From positions 1-39,130 of the forward strand of contig JAHHQU010000020.1 of the NCBI GenBank assembly GCA_020026225.1: a DNA stretch of 39,130 bases, written 5' to 3'. This DNA is from Phocaeicola sp. (GTDB taxonomy: Bacteria > Bacteroidota > Bacteroidia > Bacteroidales > Bacteroidaceae). Below, one piece after another: positions 7,869-16,478 of the stretch (within the stretch, counting starts at the first letter, position 1; each line of letters starts with the position of its first letter). A program made the translations under genes and the position numbers. The notes beneath the pieces were generated by a model. It had not been told where the DNA came from, made no database searches, and was given only the letters and a program-made list of their open reading frames with translations.

Positions 7869-9884
7869 ATGAAAAATAATAATACAATTATGAATCATGC
7901 TGCCGACAATATCCGTATTTTGGCAGCTTCAATGGTAGAGAAAGCTAAGTCTGGTCATCCGGGAGGTGCCATGGGTGGAGCCGACTTCATCAATGTTCTG
8001 TATGCAGAATACCTGCAGTATGATCCAGCAAATCCAACATGGGAAGGTCGTGACCGCTTCTTCCTTGACCCAGGTCACATGTCACCGATGTTATATTCAC
8101 AATTAGCTTTAACTGGCAAATATACAATCGATGATTTGAAAACATTCCGTCAGTGGGGTTCTTGTACTCCAGGTCATCCTGAAGTCGACTTTGAACACGG
8201 AATTGAAAATACTTCAGGCCCTCTTGGACAGGGACACACATTCGCTGTAGGTGCTGCTATGGCTGCTAAATTCTTAGCTGCTCGTACCGGCAACCCAACA
8301 TTTGCAAAAGAAACAATCTACGCATATATTTCCGACGGCGGTATTCAGGAAGAAATTTCTCAAGGCAGCGGTCGTTTGGCTGGTCACCTTGGCTTGAACA
8401 ACTTGATCATGTTCTATGACTCTAATGATGTTCAGCTTTCTACCAACTGTGACGAAGTAATGACAGAAGACACTGCCATGAAATACCGTGCATGGGGATG
8501 GAACGTACTTGAAATAAACGGTAACGATGTTGACCAAATCCGCGAAGCATTGGATGCCGCACAGAAAGAAGAAAAGCGTCCTACTTTGATCATCGGTAAA
8601 TGCATCATGGCCAAAGGTGCTCGCAAGGCAGACAATACTTCTTATGAAGGTGACTTCAAGACTCACGGTGCTCCTCTTGGTGCTGAATCTTACCACAACA
8701 CCATGATTAACTTGGGTGCCGGTGAAGATCCATTCGTTATCTTCGACGACGTAAAAGAAATCTATGCAAAACGTGCTGAAGAATTGAAAGCTATCGTTGC
8801 AGCTCGTCACGAAGAAGAAAATGCATGGGCTGCAGCTAATCCTGAAAAGGCAGCTCAGCAGAAAGAATGGTTCAGCGGAAAAGCTCCTAAGATTGACTGG
8901 GACAGCATCCAGCAGAAAACTGATGCAGCTACCCGCGTAGGTTCTGCTACTTGTCTTAGCGTCTTGGCTGAAAATGTTCCTAACATGGTTTGTTCTTCAG
9001 CCGACTTGTCTAACTCAGATAAGACTGACGGTTTCTTGAAGAAAACTCACGCATTTGCAAACGGTGATTTCAGCGGTGCCTTCCTTCAGGCTGGTGTAGC
9101 TGAATTGACTATGGCTTGCTGCTGCATCGGTATGGCATTGCACGGTGGTGTCATCGCTGCTTGCGGTACATTCTTCGTTTTCTCTGACTACATGAAACCA
9201 GCTATCCGTATGGCTGCTTTGATGCGTCTTCCGGTTAAATTCATCTGGACACACGATGCATTCCGTGTAGGTGAAGACGGTCCTACTCACGAACCAGTAG
9301 AACAGGAAGCTCAGTTGAGATTGATGGAAAAATTGAAGAACCACAAGGGTAAAAACTCTATGTTGGTACTTCGTCCTGCCGATACAGACGAAACCACTCA
9401 GGCATGGAAATTGGCTATGGAAAATACCGATTCTCCTACAGGATTGATCTTCTCTCGTCAGAATGTAAATACATTGCCAGAAGGCAACAATTATAAAGAA
9501 GCAGCTAAGGGTGCTTACATCGTAGCTGGCTCTGATGAAAATCCAGATGTTATCCTCGTAGCTTCAGGTTCTGAAGTTTCTACTTTGGTAGCAGGTACTG
9601 AGTTGCTTCACAAAGATGGTATCAAGGTACGTATCGTATCTGTTCCTTCTGAAGGTTTGTTCCGCAGCCAGAGCAAAGAATACCAGGAAAGCATTCTTCC
9701 TACAGGTGCTAAGATCTTCGGTTTGACAGCAGGTCTTCCTGTAAACCTTGAAGGTTTGGTCGGTGCTAACGGTAAGATCTGGGGGCTTGAATCATTCGGT
9801 TTCTCTGCTCCATACAAAGTATTGGATGAAAAGCTCGGATTCACCGCAGAAAATGTATATAACCAAGTAAAATCAATGTTATAA
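7869..9884 (+). CDS. tkt: Transketolase
   Basis: 671 aa, typical for full-length bacterial transketolase. Features in order: KSGHPGGAMGGADF (27-40), FLDPGHMSPMLY (65-76), SGPLGQG (116-122), the thiamine-diphosphate/Mg region SDGGIQEEISQGSGRL (155-170), and EDGPTHEPVEQEAQLR near 468-483 in the pyrimidine-binding domain. The enzyme moves two-carbon ketol units between pentose, heptulose, hexose and tetrose phosphates in the cytosol. Codons are strongly biased toward GGT, GCT and CGT, as in highly expressed genes. ATG 7869 is used; ATG 7890 is a possible alternative. rpiB follows after 2 bp. Confidence 0.95.
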   Translation: MKNNNTIMNHAADNIRILAASMVEKAKSGHPGGAMGGADFINVLYAEYLQYDPANPTWEGRDRFFLDPGHMSPMLYSQLALTGKYTIDDLKTFRQWGSCTPGHPEVDFEHGIENTSGPLGQGHTFAVGAAMAAKFLAARTGNPTFAKETIYAYISDGGIQEEISQGSGRLAGHLGLNNLIMFYDSNDVQLSTNCDEVMTEDTAMKYRAWGWNVLEINGNDVDQIREALDAAQKEEKRPTLIIGKCIMAKGARKADNTSYEGDFKTHGAPLGAESYHNTMINLGAGEDPFVIFDDVKEIYAKRAEELKAIVAARHEEENAWAAANPEKAAQQKEWFSGKAPKIDWDSIQQKTDAATRVGSATCLSVLAENVPNMVCSSADLSNSDKTDGFLKKTHAFANGDFSGAFLQAGVAELTMACCCIGMALHGGVIAACGTFFVFSDYMKPAIRMAALMRLPVKFIWTHDAFRVGEDGPTHEPVEQEAQLRLMEKLKNHKGKNSMLVLRPADTDETTQAWKLAMENTDSPTGLIFSRQNVNTLPEGNNYKEAAKGAYIVAGSDENPDVILVASGSEVSTLVAGTELLHKDGIKVRIVSVPSEGLFRSQSKEYQESILPTGAKIFGLTAGLPVNLEGLVGANGKIWGLESFGFSAPYKVLDEKLGFTAENVYNQVKSML

Positions 9885-9886
9885 TA

Positions 9887-10321
9887 ATGAAAACAATAGG
9901 ACTTGCTTCAGATCACGCTGGATTTGAATTGAAAGAATTTGTAAAGCAGTGGTTGGAAGCTAAAGGATGGGAATATAAAGATTTCGGAACTTACTCTACC
10001 GACAGTTGTGATTATCCAGATTTCGCTCACCCATTGGCTGAAGCTGTAGAAGAAGGTACTTGCTATCCTGGTATCGCTATCTGTGGAAGCGGTGAAGGTA
10101 TCAGCATGACTCTCAACAAACATCAGCAGATTCGTGCAGCTTTATGCTGGATGCCTGAAATTGCCAAATTAGCTCGTCAGCACAACAATGCGAACGTATT
10201 GGTAATGCCAGGTCGCTTTATCGACACTGATACAGCAGATAAAATCATGACTGAATTCTTCAATACTGAATTTGAAGGAGGAAGACATCAGAAACGTATC
10301 GATAAAATTCCAGTAAAATAA
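9887..10321 (+). CDS. rpiB: Ribose-5-phosphate isomerase B
   Basis: 144 aa. The N-terminal LASDHAGFELK (Asp9-His10), AICGSGEGISM with Cys66 as the likely catalytic base, ARQHNNANVL with His99 for ring opening, and MPGR (107-110) are RpiB/LacAB signatures. It interconverts ribose 5-phosphate and ribulose 5-phosphate. The 2-bp gap to tkt and the shared codon bias indicate one operon for the non-oxidative pentose phosphate pathway. RpiB-type enzymes can also accept allose 6-phosphate, which sequence cannot exclude. Confidence 0.95.
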   Translation: MKTIGLASDHAGFELKEFVKQWLEAKGWEYKDFGTYSTDSCDYPDFAHPLAEAVEEGTCYPGIAICGSGEGISMTLNKHQQIRAALCWMPEIAKLARQHNNANVLVMPGRFIDTDTADKIMTEFFNTEFEGGRHQKRIDKIPVK

Positions 10322-10335
10322 CTTTTACTACATAC

Positions 10336-10378
10336 AACGAAAAAAAGAGAAGCCTTTTCAGACTTCTCTTTTTTCGTT
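10336..10378 (+). terminator. Terminator of tkt-rpiB
   Basis: AACGAAAAAAAGAGAAG and CTTCTCTTTTTTCGTT form a stem of about 16 bp with one bulged A and a short loop, just after rpiB. Confidence 0.8.
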
Positions 10379-10438
10379 AAATTCCTCTAAGAAGAAAAGT
10401 TTTTCAGGAAGAAATCATCTATAGTCTTTAATTTTCTA

Positions 10439-10446
10439 TACATTTG
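10439..10446 (+). promoter_or_regulatory. -7 box (TACATTTG) of the DUF4468 gene
   Basis: TACATTTG matches TAnnTTTG, 31 bp before ATG 10478. The -33 element is not obvious. Confidence 0.6.
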
Positions 10447-10477
10447 TGTAGAAAAGAACAAATCAAAAACTAATATC

Positions 10478-11593
10478 ATGAAAAAAATTATCTGCTTACT
10501 CTTGGCATGCTTGCCTTTATTTGCAGTTGCCCAGAATAACAAAGGCGACAAGAACAATCCAAAATACCTGTCTGGGGCCATTACTCTCGACAACAAGAAC
10601 AACGTAACTTTCATCAAGGAAGTCCAAATTCCTTCCAAATCAAAAGAGACTCTCTTCATCGAAGTACTGGAATGGAGCAAGAAACGCTTCCAGCCTCAAA
10701 AAGACATGAATGCACGAGTACTCTATACCAGCCCTGAAAAGGGAATCATCGCTGCATCCGGTGAAGAATACTTGGTCTTCCATTCAAATGCAATTTCATT
10801 GGACAGAACACGTATCTATTACCAGCTGGCCTTTTTCATTTCTGACGGCAAGTGCAAAATGGAGATGAACAAGATCCACTACTTATATGACGAAAACCGT
10901 GATGGAGGCCAACGCTACAAAGCAGAAGAATGGATTACAGACGATATCGCTTTAAACAGAAAGAAAACGAAACTGTCTCCTATCTCCGGAAAATTCAGAA
11001 GAAAGACCATCGACTTGAAAGACGAATTGTTTGAATCTGTGATCAACGTTTTGTCGAAGGGAAATGTCATTGACATCACTGCTCAGCAAGATACAAAGGT
11101 AGCTGCAGAAAAAGTGGCAAAACCTGAAACACCGGTGGTTGTAGCGACTGCAACTCCTAATGAAACCGTTTCTGCCGTTCAAGCAAGCCAACCTGCAACT
11201 GCAGCACTTGCTGAGGTTGCTTTCAATAAATTGCCCAATGACTTAAACGAAATTGCTTCCAGCGGACGCATCACAATTACTGTAGGAGAAGAAGAAGTTG
11301 ATGTCAATGCAGAATCATGGGGAGGTTTCGGTAAATTATTCAACAAGAATGTTGCTTATACCTTAATCAACAAGAGCCGTATGGCTATCAGCTTGCTAAT
11401 GGAACATTGCGACACTTACAAAGTTTCCTTATACAAAGCAGGAAGTGCCGAAGCTGACGTAGTGATAGAATGCAAGAAATCAATGAAACAAGAGCTCACT
11501 CCGGAAGAAGTTAAATCACTGAACTCTCAATTGGACGCAAGCAAGAAATTCACCATGTATATCGGTGAAATCACCCGTTGCATGGCAAAATAA
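10478..11593 (+). CDS. DUF4468 domain-containing exported protein
   Basis: 371 aa. Signal peptide MKKIICLLLACLPLFAVAQ ends at about residue 19. Residues 35-130 (VTFIKEVQIPSKSKETLFIE...RIYYQLAFFISDGKCKMEM) match the DUF4468 pattern, a TBP-like fold common in Bacteroidetes periplasmic or lipid-anchored proteins of unknown function. A low-complexity Ala/Val/Thr/Pro linker (about 207-245) joins a C-terminal domain (about 248-371) that I do not recognise. It is a monocistronic unit with its own promoter and terminator. Confidence 0.75.
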   Translation: MKKIICLLLACLPLFAVAQNNKGDKNNPKYLSGAITLDNKNNVTFIKEVQIPSKSKETLFIEVLEWSKKRFQPQKDMNARVLYTSPEKGIIAASGEEYLVFHSNAISLDRTRIYYQLAFFISDGKCKMEMNKIHYLYDENRDGGQRYKAEEWITDDIALNRKKTKLSPISGKFRRKTIDLKDELFESVINVLSKGNVIDITAQQDTKVAAEKVAKPETPVVVATATPNETVSAVQASQPATAALAEVAFNKLPNDLNEIASSGRITITVGEEEVDVNAESWGGFGKLFNKNVAYTLINKSRMAISLLMEHCDTYKVSLYKAGSAEADVVIECKKSMKQELTPEEVKSLNSQLDASKKFTMYIGEITRCMAK

Positions 11594-11661
11594 ATCCGAT
11601 GAAGGTCCCTTGACAACCAGATTCTGAATAGATAAAAGGACCTTCCTGGTATCTATAAAAG

Positions 11662-11698
11662 CAATCCCTATTCTTCTTTTAAAGATGAATAGGGATTG
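11662..11698. terminator. Bidirectional terminator between the DUF4468 and GH125 genes
   Basis: CAATCCCTATTC (11662-11673) and GAATAGGGATTG (11687-11698) form a perfect 12-bp stem. TTCTTTTTC follows on plus and CTTTTATAG on minus, which suits two converging genes. Confidence 0.85.
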
Positions 11699-11759
11699 TT
11701 CTTTTTCTGTACTTACCGTACCAATTTCAGTACTTCCGACTTTTAAAATTCTGTTTAGC

Positions 11760-13187
11760 TTATTTCTTGTAAATAACCTGAAGAACTTCGGGACACTCCT
11801 TATAAGCCTTTACCACCAGTTCACCGAACAAGGTATTGGCCCATGCAAACCATGAGCGTGAAAACTTATAATGGTCGTCAACATGGAAGGACTCATGCAT
11901 AAAGCCTGTATCTGCATCGGTATTACAAAGATGCTGGAGACATTCGCTGATTTCCTTGCTCGATTTAGACGTAAGCCCCTTCATAATCATACTCATCGGC
12001 CATGCCTGATTCAATCCACAATGAGGTCCGCCGATACCTTCACCATCTTTTCCTTTAAAGAAATAAGGATTGTTCTCGCTCCAAACGAATTTACGAGTAT
12101 TCTGATAAAGTTCATCCTCGATAGAACAATATCCCAAATATGGAGCAGTCAACAGACTAGGAACATTTGCATCATCCATACACAATGCATTGCCAAAGCC
12201 ATCCACTTCGAAAGCATAAATCTTACCTGCTACCGGATGATTTACAATACCATACTTTTGAATTGCCGCATCCACTTCATCAGCCAAATCCATACATTGC
12301 TTTGCAAATTCCTTCTGCTTCAAAACCTTGGTTTCAATTTCAGCCAACTGACGCAAAGAAGTTACAGCAAACATATTGGAAGGAATCAAAAATCCATACT
12401 GAGTGGCATCATCAGAAGGTCGGAAAGAAGAAACAATCAGTCCCACCGGCTTAACAGGCGCTCCGTATCCTCCATTCATTTGCGTATCTGTAGGAGCAGT
12501 GGTAGTACGTGCAAAGCTATAAGGGCCTAAGTTGTCCTTACGCTGCTGCTCTTTGAATGTCTGAAGAACAAGCTGCATTGCCTGATGCCAACTTTCATCA
12601 AAGACAGACTCATCTCCTGTAAGCAGCCAATAATAATAGGCTATACGTATCGGATAACACAACGAATCGATTTCCCATTTACGTTCGTGCAACTCCTTCT
12701 TCATCTTTGTAAAGTCTGATTCCCATTTACTACCCAATGGGCCATCATTAAATGCATTGGCATACGGATCGATCAAAATACATTGCGTCTGACGATTAAT
12801 CAATCCTGCAACCAACTGCTGAAGTTTCTTGTCGTTCTTCAACAAGACTAAATACGGCCATAATTGGGCTGAAGAGTCACGCAACCACATCGCATCAATA
12901 TCACCAGTGATGACGAAGGTATCAGGCTTCTTCCCTTTCATTGAAAATTTAACGGTCGTATCAAGCGTATTGGGATAACAATTCTGAAACATCTCACGCA
13001 ATTTAGGGTCTTTAATAGACTGGCTGATCTCATCAATCAGTTTCTCCACAGCTGAAGAGTTGAAATTACGCTTCTCTACAGCTGGACGTTTGTTTTCAAG
13101 AATAGATTCTGCTCCCGACATCTCACCTGGAGCGGCAGACAATAAACACGCCACAACCGCTCCGTACATCCAAGATTTTACGTACAT
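11760..13187 (-). CDS. GH125 exo-alpha-1,6-mannosidase (metal-independent), exported
   Basis: 475 aa. A signal peptide (about residues 1-25) is followed by a single GH125 (formerly DUF1237) domain. Family hallmarks are GDIDAMWLRDSSAQLWPY near 93-110, IDPYANAFN, KWEIDSLCYPIRIAYYYW, ARTTTAPTDT and the C-terminal TGFMHESFHVDD with Glu432, probably the catalytic base. GH125 enzymes remove alpha-1,6-linked mannose by inversion; in Bacteroides they often serve N-glycan or yeast mannan use. There is no SusC/SusD pair nearby, so this is a stand-alone copy. A promoter candidate lies at 13252-13282. Confidence 0.93.
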   Translation of the reverse strand: MYVKSWMYGAVVACLLSAAPGEMSGAESILENKRPAVEKRNFNSSAVEKLIDEISQSIKDPKLREMFQNCYPNTLDTTVKFSMKGKKPDTFVITGDIDAMWLRDSSAQLWPYLVLLKNDKKLQQLVAGLINRQTQCILIDPYANAFNDGPLGSKWESDFTKMKKELHERKWEIDSLCYPIRIAYYYWLLTGDESVFDESWHQAMQLVLQTFKEQQRKDNLGPYSFARTTTAPTDTQMNGGYGAPVKPVGLIVSSFRPSDDATQYGFLIPSNMFAVTSLRQLAEIETKVLKQKEFAKQCMDLADEVDAAIQKYGIVNHPVAGKIYAFEVDGFGNALCMDDANVPSLLTAPYLGYCSIEDELYQNTRKFVWSENNPYFFKGKDGEGIGGPHCGLNQAWPMSMIMKGLTSKSSKEISECLQHLCNTDADTGFMHESFHVDDHYKFSRSWFAWANTLFGELVVKAYKECPEVLQVIYKK

Positions 13188-13251
13188 AGTTATTTATATT
13201 TCATATTAATAATAGTATTCTACTTAATTATCTATCACACCTCACTCGAAA

Positions 13252-13282
13252 CAAAGATTGTCTATCCAAACTTCATTTCAAG
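13252..13282 (-). promoter_or_regulatory. Possible promoter of the GH125 gene
   Basis: Minus strand: CTTG (13282-13279), 19 bp, AATCTTTG (13259-13252). This is one mismatch from each consensus box (TTTG and TAnnTTTG). Confidence 0.4.
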
Positions 13283-13302
13283 ATGACAGCACGAATGGCT
13301 CA

Positions 13303-15594
13303 TCATCCCCTTAATTTCCTATCCATTGCAGCAGCTGCTCTACGGCCATCTCCCATGGCTAATATTACGGTAGCACCTCCTCGTACGATATCTCCTCCAG
13401 CATAAATATTGGCTATAGAAGACTGCATTTCGTCATTTACCGCAATCGTTCCCTTTTTACCCAATTCAATGCCAGGAATCGAACTCGGAACAATCGGATT
13501 CGGTGAAACCCCAACACTGACAATCGCCATGTCGATATCGATTGTCTCTACCGCTCCGGGAATAGGAACCGGCCTACGGCGTCCCGTTGCATCGGGTTCA
13601 CCCAATTCCATCTTTTGAAGCACTACCTGCTTCACCCGTCCCTTTTCATCAGACAGGTATTCAATCGGATTATGCAAAGTAAGGAATTCCACCCCTTCTT
13701 CTTTGGCATGTTTTACCTCTTCCAAACGGGCAGGCATCTCCGCCTCAGAACGGCGATAGATAATCATTGCACGCTCTGCTCCCAAACGAAGAGCCGTACG
13801 GACAGAGTCCATTGCAGTGTTTCCCCCTCCGATTACTGCCACTTTCTTGCCAAAAGGGACCGGAGTATCCGAATCTGGACTCGCCGCATCCATCAGATTG
13901 ACTCGTGTCAGGTATTCGTTTGAAGACATTATATTGATAGAATTTTCACCCGGAATATTCATGAAATTAGGAAGACCAGCCCCGGAAGCTACAAAAATAC
14001 CTTTAAATCCGGCTGCTTCCAAATCCTCCACACTAATAGTCTTCCCTACAATACAGTCTTTAACAAATTCAACTCCCATCTTAGCCAAATTCTCTATTTC
14101 CACGTCTACAATCTTATTCGGCAAACGGAACTCAGGAATACCGTATTTCAAGACTCCCCCTATTTCATGCAAAGCCTCGAAAACAGTCACCGCATATCCC
14201 TTTTTGATCATGTCACCGGCAAAAGACAAGCTGGCAGGACCGGAACCGACCACCGCAACTTTGATGCCATTTCTTTCTGCCGTTTCTGGTATAGCCATCT
14301 GTCCGCTCTCGCGCTCATAATCGGCAGCAAAGCGTTCCAAGTAACCGATGGCTACAGGCTCGTGTCCCATTTTCAAATGGATACATTTTGATTCACACTG
14401 CTTTTCCTGAGGACAGACTCGTCCGCACACAGCGGGCAATGCACTGGTCTGTTTCAAGACACGGGCAGCTTCCAAAAATTCTCCCCGTTCGATATTCTTA
14501 ATGAAATCGGGAATAGAAATGCCTACCGGACAGCCTTGCATGCAAGAAGGACTTGCACAATCCAGACACCGTTTGGCCTCAGTCAGAGCCTGTTCTTCAT
14601 TCAAGCCCAAGTTGACCTCTTCTTTCAAGCTATGGGCCCGATAGGAAGGTTCTAATTCATTCATCTTTACACGGGGAATAGCCGTACGCTCTTTCGGCTT
14701 CATGCTTTTCCGAAGGAGTACACGCCATTCTGCATCGCGAGCAAGGGTATTCTCGGCAACTCCGTCAACCGGTACAGAGCCATCAAGCTTATGGATTTCT
14801 TCCCGTTCTATCTCTTTAAATGCTCCCATTCGTTTGAGCATTTCATCAAAATCTACTTGGTGTCCGTCGAACTCAGGTCCATCCACGCACACGAATTTCG
14901 TCTTTCCACCTACTGTGATGCGACAAGCACCACACATGCCCGTCCCATCCACCATGATGGTATTTAAGGAAACATCCGTCGGTATGTCGTATTTCCGAGT
15001 AAGGATACAAACGAACTTCATCATGACAGCCGGACCGATAGCAAAGCATTTGTCCACCTTTTCCCGATGGATTACTCTCTCAATCCCCTGCGTAACCAAT
15101 CCTTTACACCCATACGAGCCATCATCTGTCATAATAATCACTTCGTCGGAACAAGCACGCATTTCCTTCTCTAAAATAATCAACTCCTTCGTACGTCCGG
15201 CCAAAACAGTAATCACCCGGTTACCAGCAGCCTTCAAAGCTTGTACAATCGGCAACATGGGAGCCACTCCCACTCCTCCTCCTGCACAGACTACCGTTCC
15301 AAAGTTTTCGATGTGCGTAGCCTTTCCCAAAGGTCCCACTACATCGGTTATATAATCCCCCTCATTCAACTCACACAAACGGGTAGATGACAAGCCTACC
15401 TCTTGGACCACCAATGTAATAGTTCCCTTTACCGGATCGGCTTCAGCTATCGTAAGCGGCATACGCTCACCTTTCTCACCCACACGGACAATAACGAAGT
15501 TACCTGCCTTTCTCGACTTGGCAATCAGAGGAGCTTCTATCACGAGTTTAAAGACCTTTTCAGAAAAGTGTTCTTTGGATATAATCTTATTCAT
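13303..15594 (-). CDS. Fused NfnA-NfnB-type NAD(P)/ferredoxin oxidoreductase
   Basis: 763 aa joining two enzymes. Residues 1-280 form a ferredoxin-reductase-like FAD/NAD domain with a [2Fe-2S] site at Cys221, Cys224 and Cys236. Asp216 stands where PyrK has its first Cys, as in NfnA. Residues 300-763 are GltD/NfnB-like: two [4Fe-4S] motifs (CLDCASPSCMQGCP at 343-356; Cys390, 394, 400, 404), FAD motif VAVVGSGPASLSFAGD (446-461) and NADPH motif VAVIGGGNTAMDSVRTA (585-601). Automatic annotation often calls such fusions dihydroorotate dehydrogenase B NAD-binding subunit/glutamate synthase. There is no pyrD or gltB nearby, so an Nfn role (NADH, NADPH and ferredoxin electron exchange, perhaps bifurcating) fits better. 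It is divergent from an OFOR operon. Confidence 0.85.
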   Translation of the reverse strand: MNKIISKEHFSEKVFKLVIEAPLIAKSRKAGNFVIVRVGEKGERMPLTIAEADPVKGTITLVVQEVGLSSTRLCELNEGDYITDVVGPLGKATHIENFGTVVCAGGGVGVAPMLPIVQALKAAGNRVITVLAGRTKELIILEKEMRACSDEVIIMTDDGSYGCKGLVTQGIERVIHREKVDKCFAIGPAVMMKFVCILTRKYDIPTDVSLNTIMVDGTGMCGACRITVGGKTKFVCVDGPEFDGHQVDFDEMLKRMGAFKEIEREEIHKLDGSVPVDGVAENTLARDAEWRVLLRKSMKPKERTAIPRVKMNELEPSYRAHSLKEEVNLGLNEEQALTEAKRCLDCASPSCMQGCPVGISIPDFIKNIERGEFLEAARVLKQTSALPAVCGRVCPQEKQCESKCIHLKMGHEPVAIGYLERFAADYERESGQMAIPETAERNGIKVAVVGSGPASLSFAGDMIKKGYAVTVFEALHEIGGVLKYGIPEFRLPNKIVDVEIENLAKMGVEFVKDCIVGKTISVEDLEAAGFKGIFVASGAGLPNFMNIPGENSINIMSSNEYLTRVNLMDAASPDSDTPVPFGKKVAVIGGGNTAMDSVRTALRLGAERAMIIYRRSEAEMPARLEEVKHAKEEGVEFLTLHNPIEYLSDEKGRVKQVVLQKMELGEPDATGRRRPVPIPGAVETIDIDMAIVSVGVSPNPIVPSSIPGIELGKKGTIAVNDEMQSSIANIYAGGDIVRGGATVILAMGDGRRAAAAMDRKLRG

Positions 15595-15646
15595 CAGTAT
15601 GATTTAGGTTAGTTATTTTATAGTAAAGATCAAGTATCAACTCTCA

Positions 15647-15678
15647 CAAAGTTAAAATAAAATTATTGCTTTTTCAAG
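15647..15678 (-). promoter_or_regulatory. Promoter of the Nfn-type gene
   Basis: Minus strand: CTTG (15678-15675), 20 bp, TAACTTTG (15654-15647). The -7 box is a full match and the -33 box has one mismatch. The leader is about 45 nt. Confidence 0.6.
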
Positions 15679-15897
15679 GCGTTCATTGAAAATTCTCTGT
15701 CTTGACTGCCAACATCTCTTTCCGCTAAACAATTGAAGAACAGTCCTTGTAATTACAAAAGAAACTGTTTCAAATGCAACTTTTCAGCATACTCTTAATC
15801 AATTCATAATAAACACTTTAACATGAAAGAAAGAAAGTTTTTTATCATTTTGGAAGCATATTATCGTAAAAAAAGCAGTTTGGTATAAAATAAATCC

Positions 15898-15905
15898 TAT
15901 CTTTG
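15898..15905 (+). promoter_or_regulatory. -7 box (TATCTTTG) of the OFOR operon
   Basis: TATCTTTG lies 27 bp before ATG 15933. A TTTG at 15879-15882 is only 15 bp upstream, closer than the usual 19-21 bp. Confidence 0.6.
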
Positions 15906-15932
15906 TGAAGTTCGATATAGGACTGAATAGGT

Positions 15933-16211
15933 ATGAAAGATAAATTAACAACAATAAAAAAACTGATAAACGAGGGAGAATTAGCTCAAGCTACACAGCA
16001 GCTGCAGTCACTGATAACAGAAGACAAATCATGTGCAGACCAAGTTTATTATCTCCTTGGGAACGTTTGCCGCAAACAAGGAGATTGGCAGGGTGCACTC
16101 AATCATTATCAAGAAGCAATAGAGATCAATCCAGACAGTCCTGCTAAAGAAGCCAGGTCTATGATAATGGATATACTCAACTTTTATAACAAGGATATGT
16201 TTAATCAATAA
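15933..16211 (+). CDS. Small TPR-repeat protein leading the OFOR operon
   Basis: 92 aa. Residues 36-70 (QVYYLLGNVCRKQGDWQGAL..YQEAIEINPDSP) form a clear tetratricopeptide repeat. A preceding helix pair (INEGELAQATQQLQSLI) looks like a degenerate TPR. There is no signal peptide, so it is cytosolic. TPRs bind proteins; position as first gene, 16 bp before the ferredoxin subunit, suggests a role in assembling or docking the oxidoreductase, which is inference. Confidence 0.85.
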   Translation: MKDKLTTIKKLINEGELAQATQQLQSLITEDKSCADQVYYLLGNVCRKQGDWQGALNHYQEAIEINPDSPAKEARSMIMDILNFYNKDMFNQ

Positions 16212-16227
16212 GAATAATACGTGATAT

Positions 16228-16458
16228 ATGGCTAAAATGAAAGGGGTCGTTGTAGTGAATACCGAACGATGCAAAGGATGCAATCTATGTGTAGTAGCTT
16301 GCCCGTTGCATGTTTTGTCACTCACGGCAAAAGTTAATCAAAAAGGTTATAATTATGTACAGCAAGTGGTAGAAGACACTTGTAATGGATGTTCGTCGTG
16401 TGCTATCGTATGCCCTGACGGATGCCTTACTGTATACAGAGCAAAAAGTAACGAATAA
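16228..16458 (+). CDS. 2x[4Fe-4S] ferredoxin-type (delta) subunit of 2-oxoacid:ferredoxin oxidoreductase
   Basis: 76 aa. Two CxxCxxCxxxC(P) motifs are intact: Cys15, 18, 21, 25 and Cys52, 55, 58, 62. These bind two [4Fe-4S] clusters that pass electrons from the thiamine-diphosphate centre to ferredoxin. It lies 20 bp before the alpha subunit. In four-subunit KOR/VOR enzymes this corresponds to KorD/VorD. Confidence 0.92.
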   Translation: MAKMKGVVVVNTERCKGCNLCVVACPLHVLSLTAKVNQKGYNYVQQVVEDTCNGCSSCAIVCPDGCLTVYRAKSNE

Positions 16459-16478
16459 AAATATAGCGTAATTTAAAT

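Larger units (their letters stand above)
15595..15932. other. Divergent control region, Nfn gene versus OFOR operon
   Basis: 338 bp without a gene. It holds one promoter candidate for each direction (15647-15678 minus, 15898-15905 plus) and A/T-rich sequence between. No further repeat or RNA structure was recognised. Confidence 0.6.

Noticed and set aside
7593..7898. Opposing open frames before tkt (7593-7898 minus and 7600-7872 plus)
   Set aside because: They overlap each other, have no recognisable protein features and cover the tkt promoter.
13303..15594. PyrK-type dihydroorotate dehydrogenase electron-transfer subunit
   Set aside because: No pyrD partner nearby, a complete NfnB/GltD-like half is fused, and Asp replaces the first PyrK cluster Cys.
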